A stretch of DNA of 64,000 nucleotides from Halomonas sp. A11-A (GCF_003182195.1 NZ_QGTM01000018.1:1-64000), one strand, 5' to 3'; positions 18,542-27,322 are shown, numbered from the stretch's first letter. Made by a program: numbers and translations. The notes: generated from the letters alone by a model not told the origin.

Positions 18542-19156
18542 ATGAAGCGTCTGATCGCCACTGCCGTCCTGACCACCCTGGTCGCCGCCCCCGCCTTCGC
18601 CCAGAGCTACCCCGGTGTGCCCGACGAGGGCTTCTACCTGGGTACCGCCATCGGCCAGGCCAAGCTCAAGAACGATACTCTCGACTGGTATAGCGATATT
18701 GGTGCCAACACCGACGACAAGGACACGGCGTTCAAGCTGTTTGCCGGCTACCAGTTCAACCCCAACTTCGCCGTGGAAGCCAGCTATGTGGACTTCGGGG
18801 ACTTCACTGCGACTGGCATCATTAACGGCGAGCCGGCAAGGGCCAAAGCCAGTGCCGATGGGTTTGGTTTTGCCCTGGTAGGCCGCCTGCCTATCGATGC
18901 GGGCTTCAGCGTCTTCGGCAAGCTGGGCCTGATAGCATGGGATGGAAGCTATGATGAAGAATACACAACCGGACTGGGCAATCGTGTCAGCTACTCTCTG
19001 AGCGCGGACGATATCGATCCCTTCTACGGTATCGGCGCCGAGTATGTGGTCAATCAGGTGATGATGCGTCTCGAGTTCGAGCGCTACGACCTGAGCGACA
19101 GCGGCGAGGACTTCGAGATCGACCTGATCTCCGCCAGCATCGGCTACCGCTTCTAA
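18542..19156 (+). CDS. Outer-membrane beta-barrel protein (OmpA/OmpX-like, 8-strand)
   Basis: 204 residues beginning with a signal peptide (MKRLIATAVLTTLVAAPAFAQ). Alternating hydrophobic strands follow, such as GFYLGTAIGQAKL, TAFKLFAGYQF, FAVEASYVDFGDF, FGFALVGRLPID and ISASIGYRF. The C-terminal Phe is the barrel assembly signal. The order of strands is typical of small porin-fold proteins with a repeated KLFAGYQFNPNFAVEASYVDFG block. GGAG lies six bases ahead of the ATG at 18542. Function unknown, possibly structural or adhesive. Confidence 0.85.
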   Translation: MKRLIATAVLTTLVAAPAFAQSYPGVPDEGFYLGTAIGQAKLKNDTLDWYSDIGANTDDKDTAFKLFAGYQFNPNFAVEASYVDFGDFTATGIINGEPARAKASADGFGFALVGRLPIDAGFSVFGKLGLIAWDGSYDEEYTTGLGNRVSYSLSADDIDPFYGIGAEYVVNQVMMRLEFERYDLSDSGEDFEIDLISASIGYRF

Positions 19157-19182
19157 GCGAAAGCCCAGCCACCCCGCCACAG

Positions 19183-19206
19183 CCGCCCCGCCCTCGTGCG
19201 GGGCGG
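19183..19206 (+). terminator. Terminator after the barrel protein gene
   Basis: CCGCCCCGC pairs with GCGGGGCGG around CCTCGT, followed by TTGCGTT. Confidence 0.65.
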
Positions 19207-19264
19207 TTGCGTTATATGCCGCCGCCGGCCATGCTGCGCGGCTTTCCACCCTCGGGAGCCCATC

Positions 19265-20638
19265 GTGAGCCGCTCGGAACCTTCGCCACTCGCGTCCGCG
19301 CGCCGGCGCATCCTGACGCTGGCCTGGCCGATTATCCTCTCCAATATCACCGTGCCGCTGCTAGGGCTGGTGGATACCGCCGTGGTCGGCCACCTGCCGG
19401 ACTCCCGCTACCTGGCCGCGGTGACCCTCGGCGCCACCCTGTTCAGCTTCCTCTACTGGGGCTTCGGCTTCCTGCGCATGGGCACCACCGGGCTCACCTC
19501 CCAGGCGGTGGGCCGCGAGAACGACAGCGACGTACGCAACCTCCTCGGGCAGTCGCTGCTGCTGGCGGCGGGCATCGGCGCGGCGCTGATCCTCTTCTCG
19601 CGCCCGCTGATCGCGCTCGGCCTGTGGCTGCTGGGCGGCAGCGAGGTGGCCACGGCGCTGGCCGCCGAGTATGCCGAGATCCGCATCCTCTCGGCGCCAG
19701 CAGTGCTGGCCAACTACGCCATCCTCGGCTGGTTCCTGGGCCAGCAGAACTCGCGGGTGACCCTGGCGATCCTGGTGCTGACCAACGGCGTCAACATCGT
19801 CCTCGACCTGCTCTTTGTCGTCGGCCTGGGCATGACCAGCGACGGCGTGGCCTGGGCCACGGTGATCGCCGACTACTCCGCCTTCGCCTTCGGCCTGTGG
19901 CTGGTCTCGCGCCAGCTCAGGTGGCTCTCGGGGCGCTTCCTGCGCAGCCGGCTGCTGGCGCTGGCCGCCTACGGCGAGCTCTTCTCGGTCAACGCCAACC
20001 TCTTCGTGCGCACCCTGGGGCTGCTCTTCGCCATGGCCTTCTTCACCTCGCGGGGGGCCGCCCAGGGCGACACCGTGCTTGCCGCCAACGCCGTGCTGCT
20101 GCAGTTCATCATGCTGACCAGCTACGCCCTGGACGGTTTCGCCCATGCCGCCGAGGCCATCGCCGGGCGCGCCGTGGGTCGCCGCCGCTGGGACGAGTTC
20201 GGCCAGGCGGTGAAGAGTGCCGCCTGGCTCTCGCTGGTCACCGCCGGGGCCGCGGCCCTGGCCTTCGCCCTGGGCGGCCAGTGGCTGATCGCCCTGCTTA
20301 CCGGCCTGCCCGAGGTGCGCACCACCGCGGCCAGCTACCTGCCCTGGATGGTGCTGATGCCGCTGATCGCGGTGTGGAGCTACCTGCTCGACGGGGTCTT
20401 CATCGGCGCCACGGCGATCCGCGAGATGCGCAACAGCATCTTCGCCGGGCTCGCCGTCTACCTGCCCGCTTGGTGGCTCGCCCAGGCAGTGCTGCCGGAG
20501 ACCCTCACCAACCATGGGCTGTGGCTGGCCTTCACGCTGTTCACCCTGGTGCGCTCGGCGACCCTGATCGCCTACTATCGGCGACGGCGCCGCACCGACT
20601 GGTGTGTCAAGCCTGCTGGACCGTTGGCGGCGAAATAA
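19265..20638 (+). CDS. dinF: MATE family efflux transporter, DinF type
   Basis: 457 residues with about 12 membrane segments in two homologous halves, as in MATE exporters that use Na+ or H+ gradients. The N-terminal half has LTLAWPIILSNITVPLLGLVDTAVVGHL, the DinF-branch opening. The second half opens with LFSVNANLFVRTLGLLFAMAFF. The start is GTG at 19265 after GGGAG with six bases of spacing. The longer frame upstream lacks signals. No lexA box was seen in front of it. Confidence 0.9.
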   Translation: MSRSEPSPLASARRRILTLAWPIILSNITVPLLGLVDTAVVGHLPDSRYLAAVTLGATLFSFLYWGFGFLRMGTTGLTSQAVGRENDSDVRNLLGQSLLLAAGIGAALILFSRPLIALGLWLLGGSEVATALAAEYAEIRILSAPAVLANYAILGWFLGQQNSRVTLAILVLTNGVNIVLDLLFVVGLGMTSDGVAWATVIADYSAFAFGLWLVSRQLRWLSGRFLRSRLLALAAYGELFSVNANLFVRTLGLLFAMAFFTSRGAAQGDTVLAANAVLLQFIMLTSYALDGFAHAAEAIAGRAVGRRRWDEFGQAVKSAAWLSLVTAGAAALAFALGGQWLIALLTGLPEVRTTAASYLPWMVLMPLIAVWSYLLDGVFIGATAIREMRNSIFAGLAVYLPAWWLAQAVLPETLTNHGLWLAFTLFTLVRSATLIAYYRRRRRTDWCVKPAGPLAAK

Positions 20639-20709
20639 CGCAAGATACTGACGCTGCGCTAGTTTCTATACTGAACTACCCATAACACTCACAACAGTAA
20701 GGGAACGCC

Positions 20710-22023
20710 ATGCTCAAGGCTCTCTCGAGACCAGCGGTGAAGCTGGTCGATCGCTATCTGCCCGACCCCTATATCTTCGTGCTGCTGCTGACCATCATCG
20801 CCGCAGTGGCCGCCATCGCCGTGGAACGCCAGACGCCGCTGGCGGTGATGCGCATGTGGGGCGACGGTTTCTGGAACCTGCTGACCTTCTCCATGCAGAT
20901 GCTGCTGGTGCTGGTCACCGGCTTCATGCTGGCAAGCTCCCCCCCGGTGAAGAAGCTGCTGCAGCGCCTGGCGGCCCTGGCCAAGGGCCCCGGCGGGGCC
21001 ATCCTGCTGGTCACCTATGTGTCGCTGGCGGCCAGCTGGATCAACTGGGGCTTCGGCCTGGTGGTGGGCGCGCTGTTCGCCAAGGAGCTCGCGCGCCTGG
21101 TCAGGGTGGACTACCGCCTGCTGGTAGCCAGCGCCTACTCCGGCTTCGTGGTGTGGCACGGCGGCCTGGCCGGCTCCATTCCGCTGACCATCGCCACCGA
21201 GGGCCACTTCACCGCCGACCAGATTGGTGTGATCGGTACCGGCTCCACCATCTTCGCCTTCTTCAACCTGGCCATCGTGGTCTGCCTCTTCATCGTCATC
21301 CCGCTGGTCAACCGCCTGATGCTCCCCGACGACAAGGAGAGCGTCTACGTCGATCCCAAGCTGCTGGAGGAAGAGGCTCCCGAGGCCCAGGCACGCGTCC
21401 GTCGCCCTGCCGATCGCCTCGAGAACAGCGTGACCCTGGCCTGGCTGGTGGGCATCCCCGGCCTGATCTACCTGCTCGACCACTTCTTCCTGCGCGGCGG
21501 TGGCCTCAACCTGAACATCGTCAACTTCCTGTTCCTGTTCCTGGCCATCGTGCTGCACCGCACCCCGCGCAGCCTGCTGATCAGCCTCAACGAGGCGATC
21601 AAGGGCGGTGCCGGCATCGTCATCCAGTTCCCCTTCTACGCCGGCATCATGGCGATCATGGTGCAGTCGGGCCTGGCCGCCAGCATGTCCGAGGCGCTGG
21701 TCTCCTTTGCCACCGAGACCTCGCTGCCCTTCTGGACCTTCATCAGCGCCGGCATCGTCAACCTCTTCGTGCCCTCCGGCGGCGGCCAGTGGGCCGTGCA
21801 GGCGCCGGTGATGCTGCCGGCCGCCGAGGCGCTGGGCGTGGACGTGGCCCGGGTCTCCATGGCGGTGGCCTGGGGTGATGCCTGGACCAACCTGCTGCAG
21901 CCCTTCTGGGCGCTGCCGGTGCTCGCCATCGCCGGCCTGAAGGCCAAGGACATCATGGGCTTCTGCCTGATCCAGCTGTTTATCACCGGGGCGGTCATCT
22001 CGATCGGCCTGACCTGGTTCTGA
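20710..22023 (+). CDS. atoE: Short-chain fatty acid transporter, AtoE family
   Basis: A 437-residue permease with about ten to twelve membrane helices. It fits the AtoE/TIGR00366 family, which imports acetoacetate and short-chain fatty acids. Diagnostic stretches are LTFSMQMLLVLVTGFMLA, YVSLAASWINWGFGLVVGALFAKE, and VPSGGGQWAVQAPVM. No ato CoA-transferase or thiolase genes are adjacent, so uptake is not coupled to an operon here. ATG 20710 follows AAGGGAACGCC. Confidence 0.92.
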   Translation: MLKALSRPAVKLVDRYLPDPYIFVLLLTIIAAVAAIAVERQTPLAVMRMWGDGFWNLLTFSMQMLLVLVTGFMLASSPPVKKLLQRLAALAKGPGGAILLVTYVSLAASWINWGFGLVVGALFAKELARLVRVDYRLLVASAYSGFVVWHGGLAGSIPLTIATEGHFTADQIGVIGTGSTIFAFFNLAIVVCLFIVIPLVNRLMLPDDKESVYVDPKLLEEEAPEAQARVRRPADRLENSVTLAWLVGIPGLIYLLDHFFLRGGGLNLNIVNFLFLFLAIVLHRTPRSLLISLNEAIKGGAGIVIQFPFYAGIMAIMVQSGLAASMSEALVSFATETSLPFWTFISAGIVNLFVPSGGGQWAVQAPVMLPAAEALGVDVARVSMAVAWGDAWTNLLQPFWALPVLAIAGLKAKDIMGFCLIQLFITGAVISIGLTWF

Positions 22024-22030
22024 CCCTCCA

Positions 22031-22058
22031 GCGCCCCTGGCCCCGCTGCCGGGGGCGC
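22031..22058 (+). terminator. Probable terminator after atoE
   Basis: GCGCCCC and GGGGCGC arms with an inner GGC/GCC pair form a stable stem. No T tract follows, so it is a weak candidate. Confidence 0.4.
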
Positions 22059-22202
22059 CCTCTCAAGCCCTCCTGGGCGTCACGCTGCATTTGGAAGTCG
22101 AGGGTCACTGGCCCTGGCAGCCGCCCCACCCGGCCCAGCGGCGCCGTAACCATCTGGCCTACGGCCACGACGAGGAGCAGGGCAACCGCCCTGGAGACTG
22201 AT

Positions 22203-22712
22203 ATGGAACACACCGACCTGCCCGGCCAGCACGAGCTCTCGATGACCGTGCTGATGACCCCCGACATGGCCAACTTCAGCGGCAAGGTCCACGGCGGCGC
22301 CATCCTCAAGAAGCTCGACGAGGTGGCCTACGCCTGCGCCAGCCGCTACTCCGGCCACTACGTGGTGACCCTCTCGGTGGACCAGGTGCTGTTCAAGCAG
22401 CCGATCCACGTGGGAGAGCTGGTCACCTTCCTGGCCAGCGTCAACCACGTGGGGCGCTCCTCCATGGAGATCGGCATCAAGGTGGTGGCGGAGGATATCC
22501 GCCGGAAGCTGATTCGCCATACCAACAGCTGCTACCTGACCATGGTGGCCGTGGACGACGAGGGGAAACCCGCGCGGGTGCCGCCGCTGAAGCTTGAAAC
22601 GAAGCTGCAGCGGCTGCGCTTCGAGAAGGCGGCGCTGCGCAAGAAGCTGCGCAAGCAGGCCGAACGGGAGGAGCGCCGCACCCAGGCCGAGCACGGCATC
22701 GCGGAGGGTTAG
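22203..22712 (+). CDS. Acyl-CoA thioesterase, YciA/BACH-type hotdog protein
   Basis: 169 residues. TPDMANFSGKVHGGAILKKLDEVAYACASR is the acyl-CoA thioesterase signature with the catalytic Asp in the long hotdog helix. VTLSVDQVLFKQPIHVGELV and YLTMVAVDDEGKPARVP complete the fold. The C-terminal tail is a basic, charged helix (LRKKLRKQAEREERR) beyond the core domain. It hydrolyses acyl-CoA to free acid and CoA, and chain preference is unknown. It overlaps the convergent lipoprotein gene by four bases. Confidence 0.9.
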   Translation: MEHTDLPGQHELSMTVLMTPDMANFSGKVHGGAILKKLDEVAYACASRYSGHYVVTLSVDQVLFKQPIHVGELVTFLASVNHVGRSSMEIGIKVVAEDIRRKLIRHTNSCYLTMVAVDDEGKPARVPPLKLETKLQRLRFEKAALRKKLRKQAEREERRTQAEHGIAEG

Positions 22713-23029
22713 CCGCAGCCGATCTCGGTGATGACGTCGTCGTCATCCAGCCGGACATTGAGCCGGTCGGGGCGGTAGTCGAGGGTGACGGCGTCGCCGG
22801 GGCGGATCACCCGCATGGCGGCCGCCCCACTCTCGGCGTGGATGGCCTCGCCCAGCGCCTCGCTGTAGGCGCGCCCCACGCGATCCTGCACCTGGGCCGC
22901 GCCGCACTCGCCGCGGCTCTCCACCCGGGGCGGCGGCGGTGCCGACTCATGGGCCGGCGGGGCGGTCATTCCGGCACAGCCGGCCAGCAGCAGGCCCGCG
23001 ATGGCGGGGGTGAGCAGCTTGAAGGGCAT
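22709..23029 (-). CDS. Lipoprotein with peptidase inhibitor I78 domain
   Basis: 106 residues. A lipoprotein signal ends in LLLAGC. The mature domain has the inhibitor I78 pattern: a Cys near GECGAAQVQDRVGRAYS, then AMRVIRPGDAVTLDYRPDRLNV, and a C-terminal Cys in VITEIGCG that probably forms a disulfide with the first. Related proteins inhibit serine proteases. It probably acts in the periplasm or at the outer membrane. Confidence 0.9.
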   Translation of the reverse strand: MPFKLLTPAIAGLLLAGCAGMTAPPAHESAPPPPRVESRGECGAAQVQDRVGRAYSEALGEAIHAESGAAAMRVIRPGDAVTLDYRPDRLNVRLDDDDVITEIGCG

Positions 23030-23111
23030 GATTGTCTCCTCTTCCTTGATGAAAAGAGCCGGAGCGAGTCGACTCGCTCCGGCCTGTGGCGGGACCTTTC
23101 AAATCAAACAC

Positions 23112-23243
23112 TCACTGGGTGGAGCGCTGGATCGCCTCGCCGCCCGCTTCGATATCCTCGCCGGCACCGCGAATGGTGTTGCAGCCGGAGAGCAGCGAGA
23201 GGGAGAAGAGCGACAGCAGCACGATGGCCAGGGTGCGTTGCAT
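23112..23243 (-). CDS. Entericidin-type small lipoprotein
   Basis: 43 residues starting MQRTLAIVLLSLFSLSLLSGC, with a lipobox at LLSGC. The tail NTIRGAGEDIEAGGEAIQRS is the entericidin pattern. In E. coli this family is tied to a toxin-antidote pair under EcnR control, but in many bacteria a single copy stands alone, as here. ATG 23243 follows AAGGAGG. An in-frame upstream start at 23294 was rejected because it hides the signal peptide. Confidence 0.85.
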   Translation of the reverse strand: MQRTLAIVLLSLFSLSLLSGCNTIRGAGEDIEAGGEAIQRSTQ

Positions 23244-23315
23244 CGGTTTGCCTCCTTGCTCGTGGATCTGGGATACCCACATCCAATCTAGCACTGCCGG
23301 CGGCGATCTGCCCTG

Positions 23316-24062
23316 CTATCCCAGCAGCAGCCGCAGGATGATGGCCACGATCACCCCGATGGTCAGCCACTTGACCCACAGCGCCCCCCGGGGGCTCATG
23401 TTGACCCTCACCCCCAGCCAGGCGCCCAGCATGCTGCCCGCCGCCAGCACCAGGCCGTAGCCCCAGCGCACCTGGTCGTTGAAGACGAAGACCAGCAGCG
23501 CCGGCAGGGTGTAGAGCAGCACGATCAGCACCTTGAAGGCGTTCACCTGGCCCAGGTCGATCTTCAGCATGCGGTAGAGCACCACGATGAAGAGGATCCC
23601 CACCCCGACCTGGATGAAGCCGCCGTAGAGCCCGATGACAAACATCGCCAGATAGATCGCCGGCGTCAGGCGCTCCGCGGTAAGCGGCCGGGTATCGAGC
23701 CGGGGCTGGGGCAGCAGCATCAGCACCGCCGACCCCGCCATGACGCTGATCAGGATCGCCTCGAAGAGCCCATCGCTGACCTGCAGCGACAGCCAGGCGC
23801 CGAGCAGCGAGCCCACCACCGCCGGCGCCGCAAGACGCAGCGAGAGCCCCACATGGCGGGCACCGGCGCGGAAAAAGCTGGCCACCGCGGCGACGCTCTG
23901 CAGCACGATGGAGACCCGGTTGGTGCCGTTGGCCGCCTGGGGGGAGAGGCCCAGAAACATCAGCAGCGGCAGGGTCAGCATCGAGCCGCCCGCCGAGAGC
24001 ACATTGATGAAGCCGGCCACCACGCCGATGGCGAGCAGGGCCAGCACTTCGAGCAGGGTCAT
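23316..24062 (-). CDS. TauE/SafE family permease
   Basis: 248 residues with about seven to eight membrane segments. The N-terminal GVVAGFINVLSAGGSMLTLPLLMFLGLSPQAANGTNRVSI is the duplicated TauE/SafE motif. The second half carries IYLAMFVIGLYGGFIQVGVGILFIVVL. Members export sulfite, sulfoacetate or similar anions, or take up others. No sulfur-metabolism gene is adjacent, so the substrate is open. The start at 24062 begins MTLLEVLALLAIG. Confidence 0.9.
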   Translation of the reverse strand: MTLLEVLALLAIGVVAGFINVLSAGGSMLTLPLLMFLGLSPQAANGTNRVSIVLQSVAAVASFFRAGARHVGLSLRLAAPAVVGSLLGAWLSLQVSDGLFEAILISVMAGSAVLMLLPQPRLDTRPLTAERLTPAIYLAMFVIGLYGGFIQVGVGILFIVVLYRMLKIDLGQVNAFKVLIVLLYTLPALLVFVFNDQVRWGYGLVLAAGSMLGAWLGVRVNMSPRGALWVKWLTIGVIVAIILRLLLG

Positions 24063-24180
24063 CGCGTCTCCTTGTCATGACGCCCGGGCAGAAGCGCCAG
24101 CATAGCCGGCGCCGCGGCAGAACTCGAGCCGAAGGAGATATGGCATGATGGAGGGCCACGACCCCGCATGAGGAAAGGAC

Positions 24181-24603
24181 ATGGAAGAGGTCAGGCTCGA
24201 TGCGCGCCTGGCGGAAGACAGCTACCCGGTGACCGAGCTGCCGCTGTGCCAGCTGCGCCTGATGGATGACGCCCGCTACCCCTGGCTGATGCTGATCCCG
24301 CGGCGGCGCGGGGCAAGCGAGGTATTCGACCTGAACGAGGCCGACCAGCAGCAGCTGTGGCGTGAGGCCAGCCGGGTCGGCCAGGCCTTCAAGGAGCTGC
24401 TGGGTGCCGACAAGCTCAACGTGGCGAGCCTTGGCAATGTGGTGCCCCAGCTCCATGTTCACCTGGTGCTGCGTCACCAGGACGACGAAGCCTGGCCCGG
24501 TCCGGTATGGGGCCAGGGAGAGCCCCGCCGCCACGATCTCGACTCCCTGGCCGCCATGCGTGACCGGGTGCTGGCCATGGTGGAGGGGCTCGACCTCGAC
24601 TAG
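24181..24603 (+). CDS. HIT family protein with a degenerate histidine triad
   Basis: 140 residues of the HIT fold: DDARYPWLMLIPRR, then the nucleotide-site region NVASLGNVVPQLHVHLVLR. The canonical triad is H-x-H-x-H, but here two His are followed by Val where the third would be. Related proteobacterial HIT proteins with QLHVH often share this loss. The C-terminal WPGPVWGQGEPR is also typical of that branch. The enzyme may still hydrolyse nucleotide phosphoramidates, which is uncertain. Confidence 0.85.
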   Translation: MEEVRLDARLAEDSYPVTELPLCQLRLMDDARYPWLMLIPRRRGASEVFDLNEADQQQLWREASRVGQAFKELLGADKLNVASLGNVVPQLHVHLVLRHQDDEAWPGPVWGQGEPRRHDLDSLAAMRDRVLAMVEGLDLD

Positions 24604-25676
24604 CCGCCCAGGGGGTGGCGAGGAGGCGCTCCCTCGCTGGAAGGACTTGCCGCCGGGGCGCCGCGCGACGCGGGGTCCCCCAGCAGGGGCACCCCGGACG
24701 GCTGGCTTGCGCCGGTCACGCTGAGCGACACCCCCAGCGCCAGGATGGCAATACCGCCGGCAAGCGACGCCCAGTGCAGCAGCCGTCCGGCCCGTGCCGC
24801 CCGCTCCTGGCGGGCCAGGCGGCGCTCCGCCCAACCCCTGGCATAGACGCTGGCCAGCGCCAGCGCCGAGACGGTCAGCGCCGTGCCCAGCGACATCACC
24901 ATCACCGCCGCCACCCCGACCGCAAAGTGGCCGAGCAGGGTCGCCGCCCCCAGCAGCAGTACCGCCCCGCTGCAGGGCCGGATGCCGATGGCCACCACCG
25001 TGGCCAGGGCGGTACGCCAGTCGCCGGCCTGCTGTGGATCCACATGGTGGTGGCCGCCGCAGCAGTCATGGCCCTGATGATGATGATCGTGGTGATGATC
25101 GTGGCGATGCCCACCCCCCTGAGAGTGACCATGAGCAGCGCTGGCGTGGGCGTGACCCACCGGCCCCGGCCGGCGCCGCAGCTGCCGGATCGCCCGCAGG
25201 CAGAGCCAGACCCCCAGCAGCGCCACCATCACGAAGCTGGCCTGCTCCACCCACACCACGCTGCCCATGGCCTGACGGGTCAGCCAGCCCAGGCCGTGCA
25301 CCAGCACCACCACCAGGGCGATGGCCACCAGCCCCTGCAGCAGCGAGGCGGCAAAGGAGAGCCCCAGCGCCCGCCGCCGGGCCCCGCCCTGGGTGACCAG
25401 GTAGGTGGCGAGCACCGCCTTGCCGTGGCCCGGCCCCGCGGCGTGGAAGACCCCGTAGCCGAAGCTGATGCCGAGCAGCCCCCACCAGGCGGCGGACGAC
25501 GGGGTACCCGAGAACTCGCTGATGGCCAGGGTCAGGGAACGATGGAAATCGCGCTGCCAGGCCACCAGCTGAAGGCTCAGCCCCTGCAGGGCCTCCTGGA
25601 GCACCAGCTGCCAGGCCAGCAGGGCAAGCAGCAGGGCCCCCGCCAGCCACAGCAGTCGCCTGAGCACTACCGGCAT
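24600..25676 (-). CDS. NicO/RcnA-like nickel or cobalt permease with His-rich loop
   Basis: 358 residues with about six or more membrane segments. The HAAGPGHGKAVLATYLVTQ motif near the start of the second helix pair is the NiCoT/NicO signature, and a second IGIRPCSGAVLLLG follows later. A cytoplasmic loop is very His-rich (HAHASAAHGHS, HRHDHHHDHHHQGHDCC), typical of metal-sensing or -delivery loops. The DUF1007 gene upstream overlaps it by 10 bases, a common pairing. Metal could be Ni, Co or Zn. The C-terminal Pro/Ser-rich tail is poorly conserved. Confidence 0.88.
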   Translation of the reverse strand: MPVVLRRLLWLAGALLLALLAWQLVLQEALQGLSLQLVAWQRDFHRSLTLAISEFSGTPSSAAWWGLLGISFGYGVFHAAGPGHGKAVLATYLVTQGGARRRALGLSFAASLLQGLVAIALVVVLVHGLGWLTRQAMGSVVWVEQASFVMVALLGVWLCLRAIRQLRRRPGPVGHAHASAAHGHSQGGGHRHDHHHDHHHQGHDCCGGHHHVDPQQAGDWRTALATVVAIGIRPCSGAVLLLGAATLLGHFAVGVAAVMVMSLGTALTVSALALASVYARGWAERRLARQERAARAGRLLHWASLAGGIAILALGVSLSVTGASQPSGVPLLGDPASRGAPAASPSSEGAPPRHPLGG

Positions 25677-26335
25677 GTCACCTCCCCCGTCTCGGCGAAG
25701 TGGCGCCCGAGCCCTGGCTCGGCCTCGTCATCCACGTCCAGCATGGCGGCACGCATGACCAGCTCCGGGTCGGGGCTGGCCTGACGGATCCGGGTCTCGC
25801 AGGCGAGCTCACCGCCCACCAGCAGGGCATCTTCCGCCGGCACGCGCTCCTCCTCCTCGTGCACCATCTCGATGTAGTAGGTGGGGTCGAACACCTGGTA
25901 GCGCAGCGTCTGGCCGGCCAGCGGCTGCGGCTCGGCCAGGGGCAGCAGGAAGATGAACTCGATCCGGCCGCCGCGCTCCAGCACGGTGTAGTCGTTGACC
26001 GCATCGAACGCCTGCTTCTGGTCGCCCAAGTAGAGCTCGGTGTAGTAGCCATAGGGCACCAGATTGTCGCGGATCTCGCTGCCGAGCTGGTCCAGGGCGG
26101 CCTCGAGACCGCCTTCGCCGCCAGTCTGGCCCAGCTCCTCCAGCACCACCAGGCTGTAGAAGGGGTCCATGCGCCATGACTGATGCAGGCCGGTGAGCCG
26201 GCCCTCGTCGTCCACCACCAGGCGCATGCGCAGGTCGATCCAGCCGTGGGGGTGGGCGTGGGCCAGGCCGCTCATGGCAAGGCACAGCAGCGTCGCAGCG
26301 GCGAGGCCAAGGGGTCGTCGCAGATGATCGAACAT
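25667..26335 (-). CDS. DUF1007 family periplasmic protein
   Basis: 222 residues with a signal peptide (LGLAAATLLCLAMSGLAHA) followed at once by HPHGWIDLRMRLVVDDEG, the N-terminal His-Pro-His that suggests metal binding in DUF1007. Later YYTELYLGDQKQAFDAVNDY and FIFLLPLAEPQ are family traits. Genes of this family usually stand next to a NicO-type permease, as here. I infer a metal-binding partner for that transporter. Function not established. Confidence 0.88.
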   Translation of the reverse strand: MFDHLRRPLGLAAATLLCLAMSGLAHAHPHGWIDLRMRLVVDDEGRLTGLHQSWRMDPFYSLVVLEELGQTGGEGGLEAALDQLGSEIRDNLVPYGYYTELYLGDQKQAFDAVNDYTVLERGGRIEFIFLLPLAEPQPLAGQTLRYQVFDPTYYIEMVHEEEERVPAEDALLVGGELACETRIRQASPDPELVMRAAMLDVDDEAEPGLGRHFAETGEVTCR

Positions 26336-26390
26336 GGTGTCTCTCGGGTTTATTTACAGCGTTGTCTCTTCAATCGCGAATCGGGCGTGA

Positions 26391-26750
26391 TCAGCGCCAC
26401 ATGCCCAGCTGCTCCTGCATCTCCACCAGCAGGCGGTCCAGGGTCTGCGGCGGCAGCGGGCGGCCGCCGCGGCTGGCCGTGAGGCTCACCCGGCTCCGCT
26501 CGCCCTCTCCCGAGACCTCCACCAGCACCCGGTAGCCGGGCCAGCGGGAGAAGACCGCCTCCAGACGGCCCAGCTCGGCGTCAGCGTGTCGCACCACATA
26601 GCCGTTGGCCATCAGCACCTGGGCGGAGGCCCGCAGGGTCGCCTCCGGGGCATAGGCGAAGTCCAGCTCCCGAGGCGGCTCCCGGGCCGGCGAGTTGGCA
26701 CAGCCCGCCAGCAGCAGAGCCAGCAGCGCCACGGCAAGCCAGCGACTCAT
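26391..26750 (-). CDS. Small lipoprotein, paralogue of the upstream lipoprotein
   Basis: 119 residues with a lipobox at LLLAGC. The mature sequence contains ASAQVLMANGYVVRHADAELG, which resembles ALEADGFLIRHTDLALG in the gene upstream. It is translationally coupled to that gene (ATGA overlap). Similar proteins in Halomonas-like genomes are uncharacterised, and the domain may bind peptidoglycan or protein. Function unknown. Confidence 0.7.
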   Translation of the reverse strand: MSRWLAVALLALLLAGCANSPAREPPRELDFAYAPEATLRASAQVLMANGYVVRHADAELGRLEAVFSRWPGYRVLVEVSGEGERSRVSLTASRGGRPLPPQTLDRLLVEMQEQLGMWR

Positions 26751-27322
26751 GGCCGACCTCCCGCCTCGATGGCGTCGCGCAGCCGCTGGCAGAACTCCGT
26801 CGTGCTGGCGCTGCGCGCCTCGGCCAGCTCGCCGCGCCAGTCGATCACCTGGATATCGCGGCTCACCCGCACCTCGCCATCGCCGGCCAGCAGCGAGACC
26901 CGCTCCAGCTGGGTCGCGTCCCGGGTCAGGCTGCCCACGCCGCCGAAGCCGATCATCACGCCGCTGCTCACCCCGCCGCGGCCACCGCCGATGCCGATGC
27001 CGCCGAACATGCCGCGGGAATCCCAACGGTCGTAGCGATCACCGTAGCCCGGCAGGATACGCGTGCGCTCGGCGCTCACCAGCCCCAGGGCCAGGTCGGT
27101 GTGGCGAATCAGGAAGCCGTCGGCCTCCAGGGCCTCCACGGCGGCACGCACCAGCGGCTGGACCGCCCCATCGCCGATGGTCCAGCGGCACTCCGCTGCG
27201 GGGCGAGGCTCCGCCACTGGCAGCGTGGAGGGAAGGGTCTGGCACCCGGCCAGCAGCAGCGCCGCCAGGCCGATGACCGGCGCCCTTGCCCGCACCTTCT
27301 TCCATACCTGGGGCCGCAGCAT
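26747..27322 (-). CDS. Lipoprotein with Gly-rich segment, paralogue of its neighbour
   Basis: 191 residues. The signal ends LAALLLAGC. A Gly-rich run (RGMFGGIGIGGGRGG) divides two halves. The first contains AVEALEADGFLIRHTDLALGLVSAE, the region shared with the downstream lipoprotein. GGGAGAGAG precedes the ATG. The stop overlaps the next gene start by four bases, so the two are made together. They may form a complex at the outer membrane (inference). Confidence 0.7.
   Translation of the reverse strand: MLRPQVWKKVRARAPVIGLAALLLAGCQTLPSTLPVAEPRPAAECRWTIGDGAVQPLVRAAVEALEADGFLIRHTDLALGLVSAERTRILPGYGDRYDRWDSRGMFGGIGIGGGRGGVSSGVMIGFGGVGSLTRDATQLERVSLLAGDGEVRVSRDIQVIDWRGELAEARSASTTEFCQRLRDAIEAGGRP

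Noticed and set aside
26336..26390. Zur box upstream of the DUF1007-NicO pair
   Set aside because: No sequence resembling GTTATANNATAAC was found in the short upstream region.
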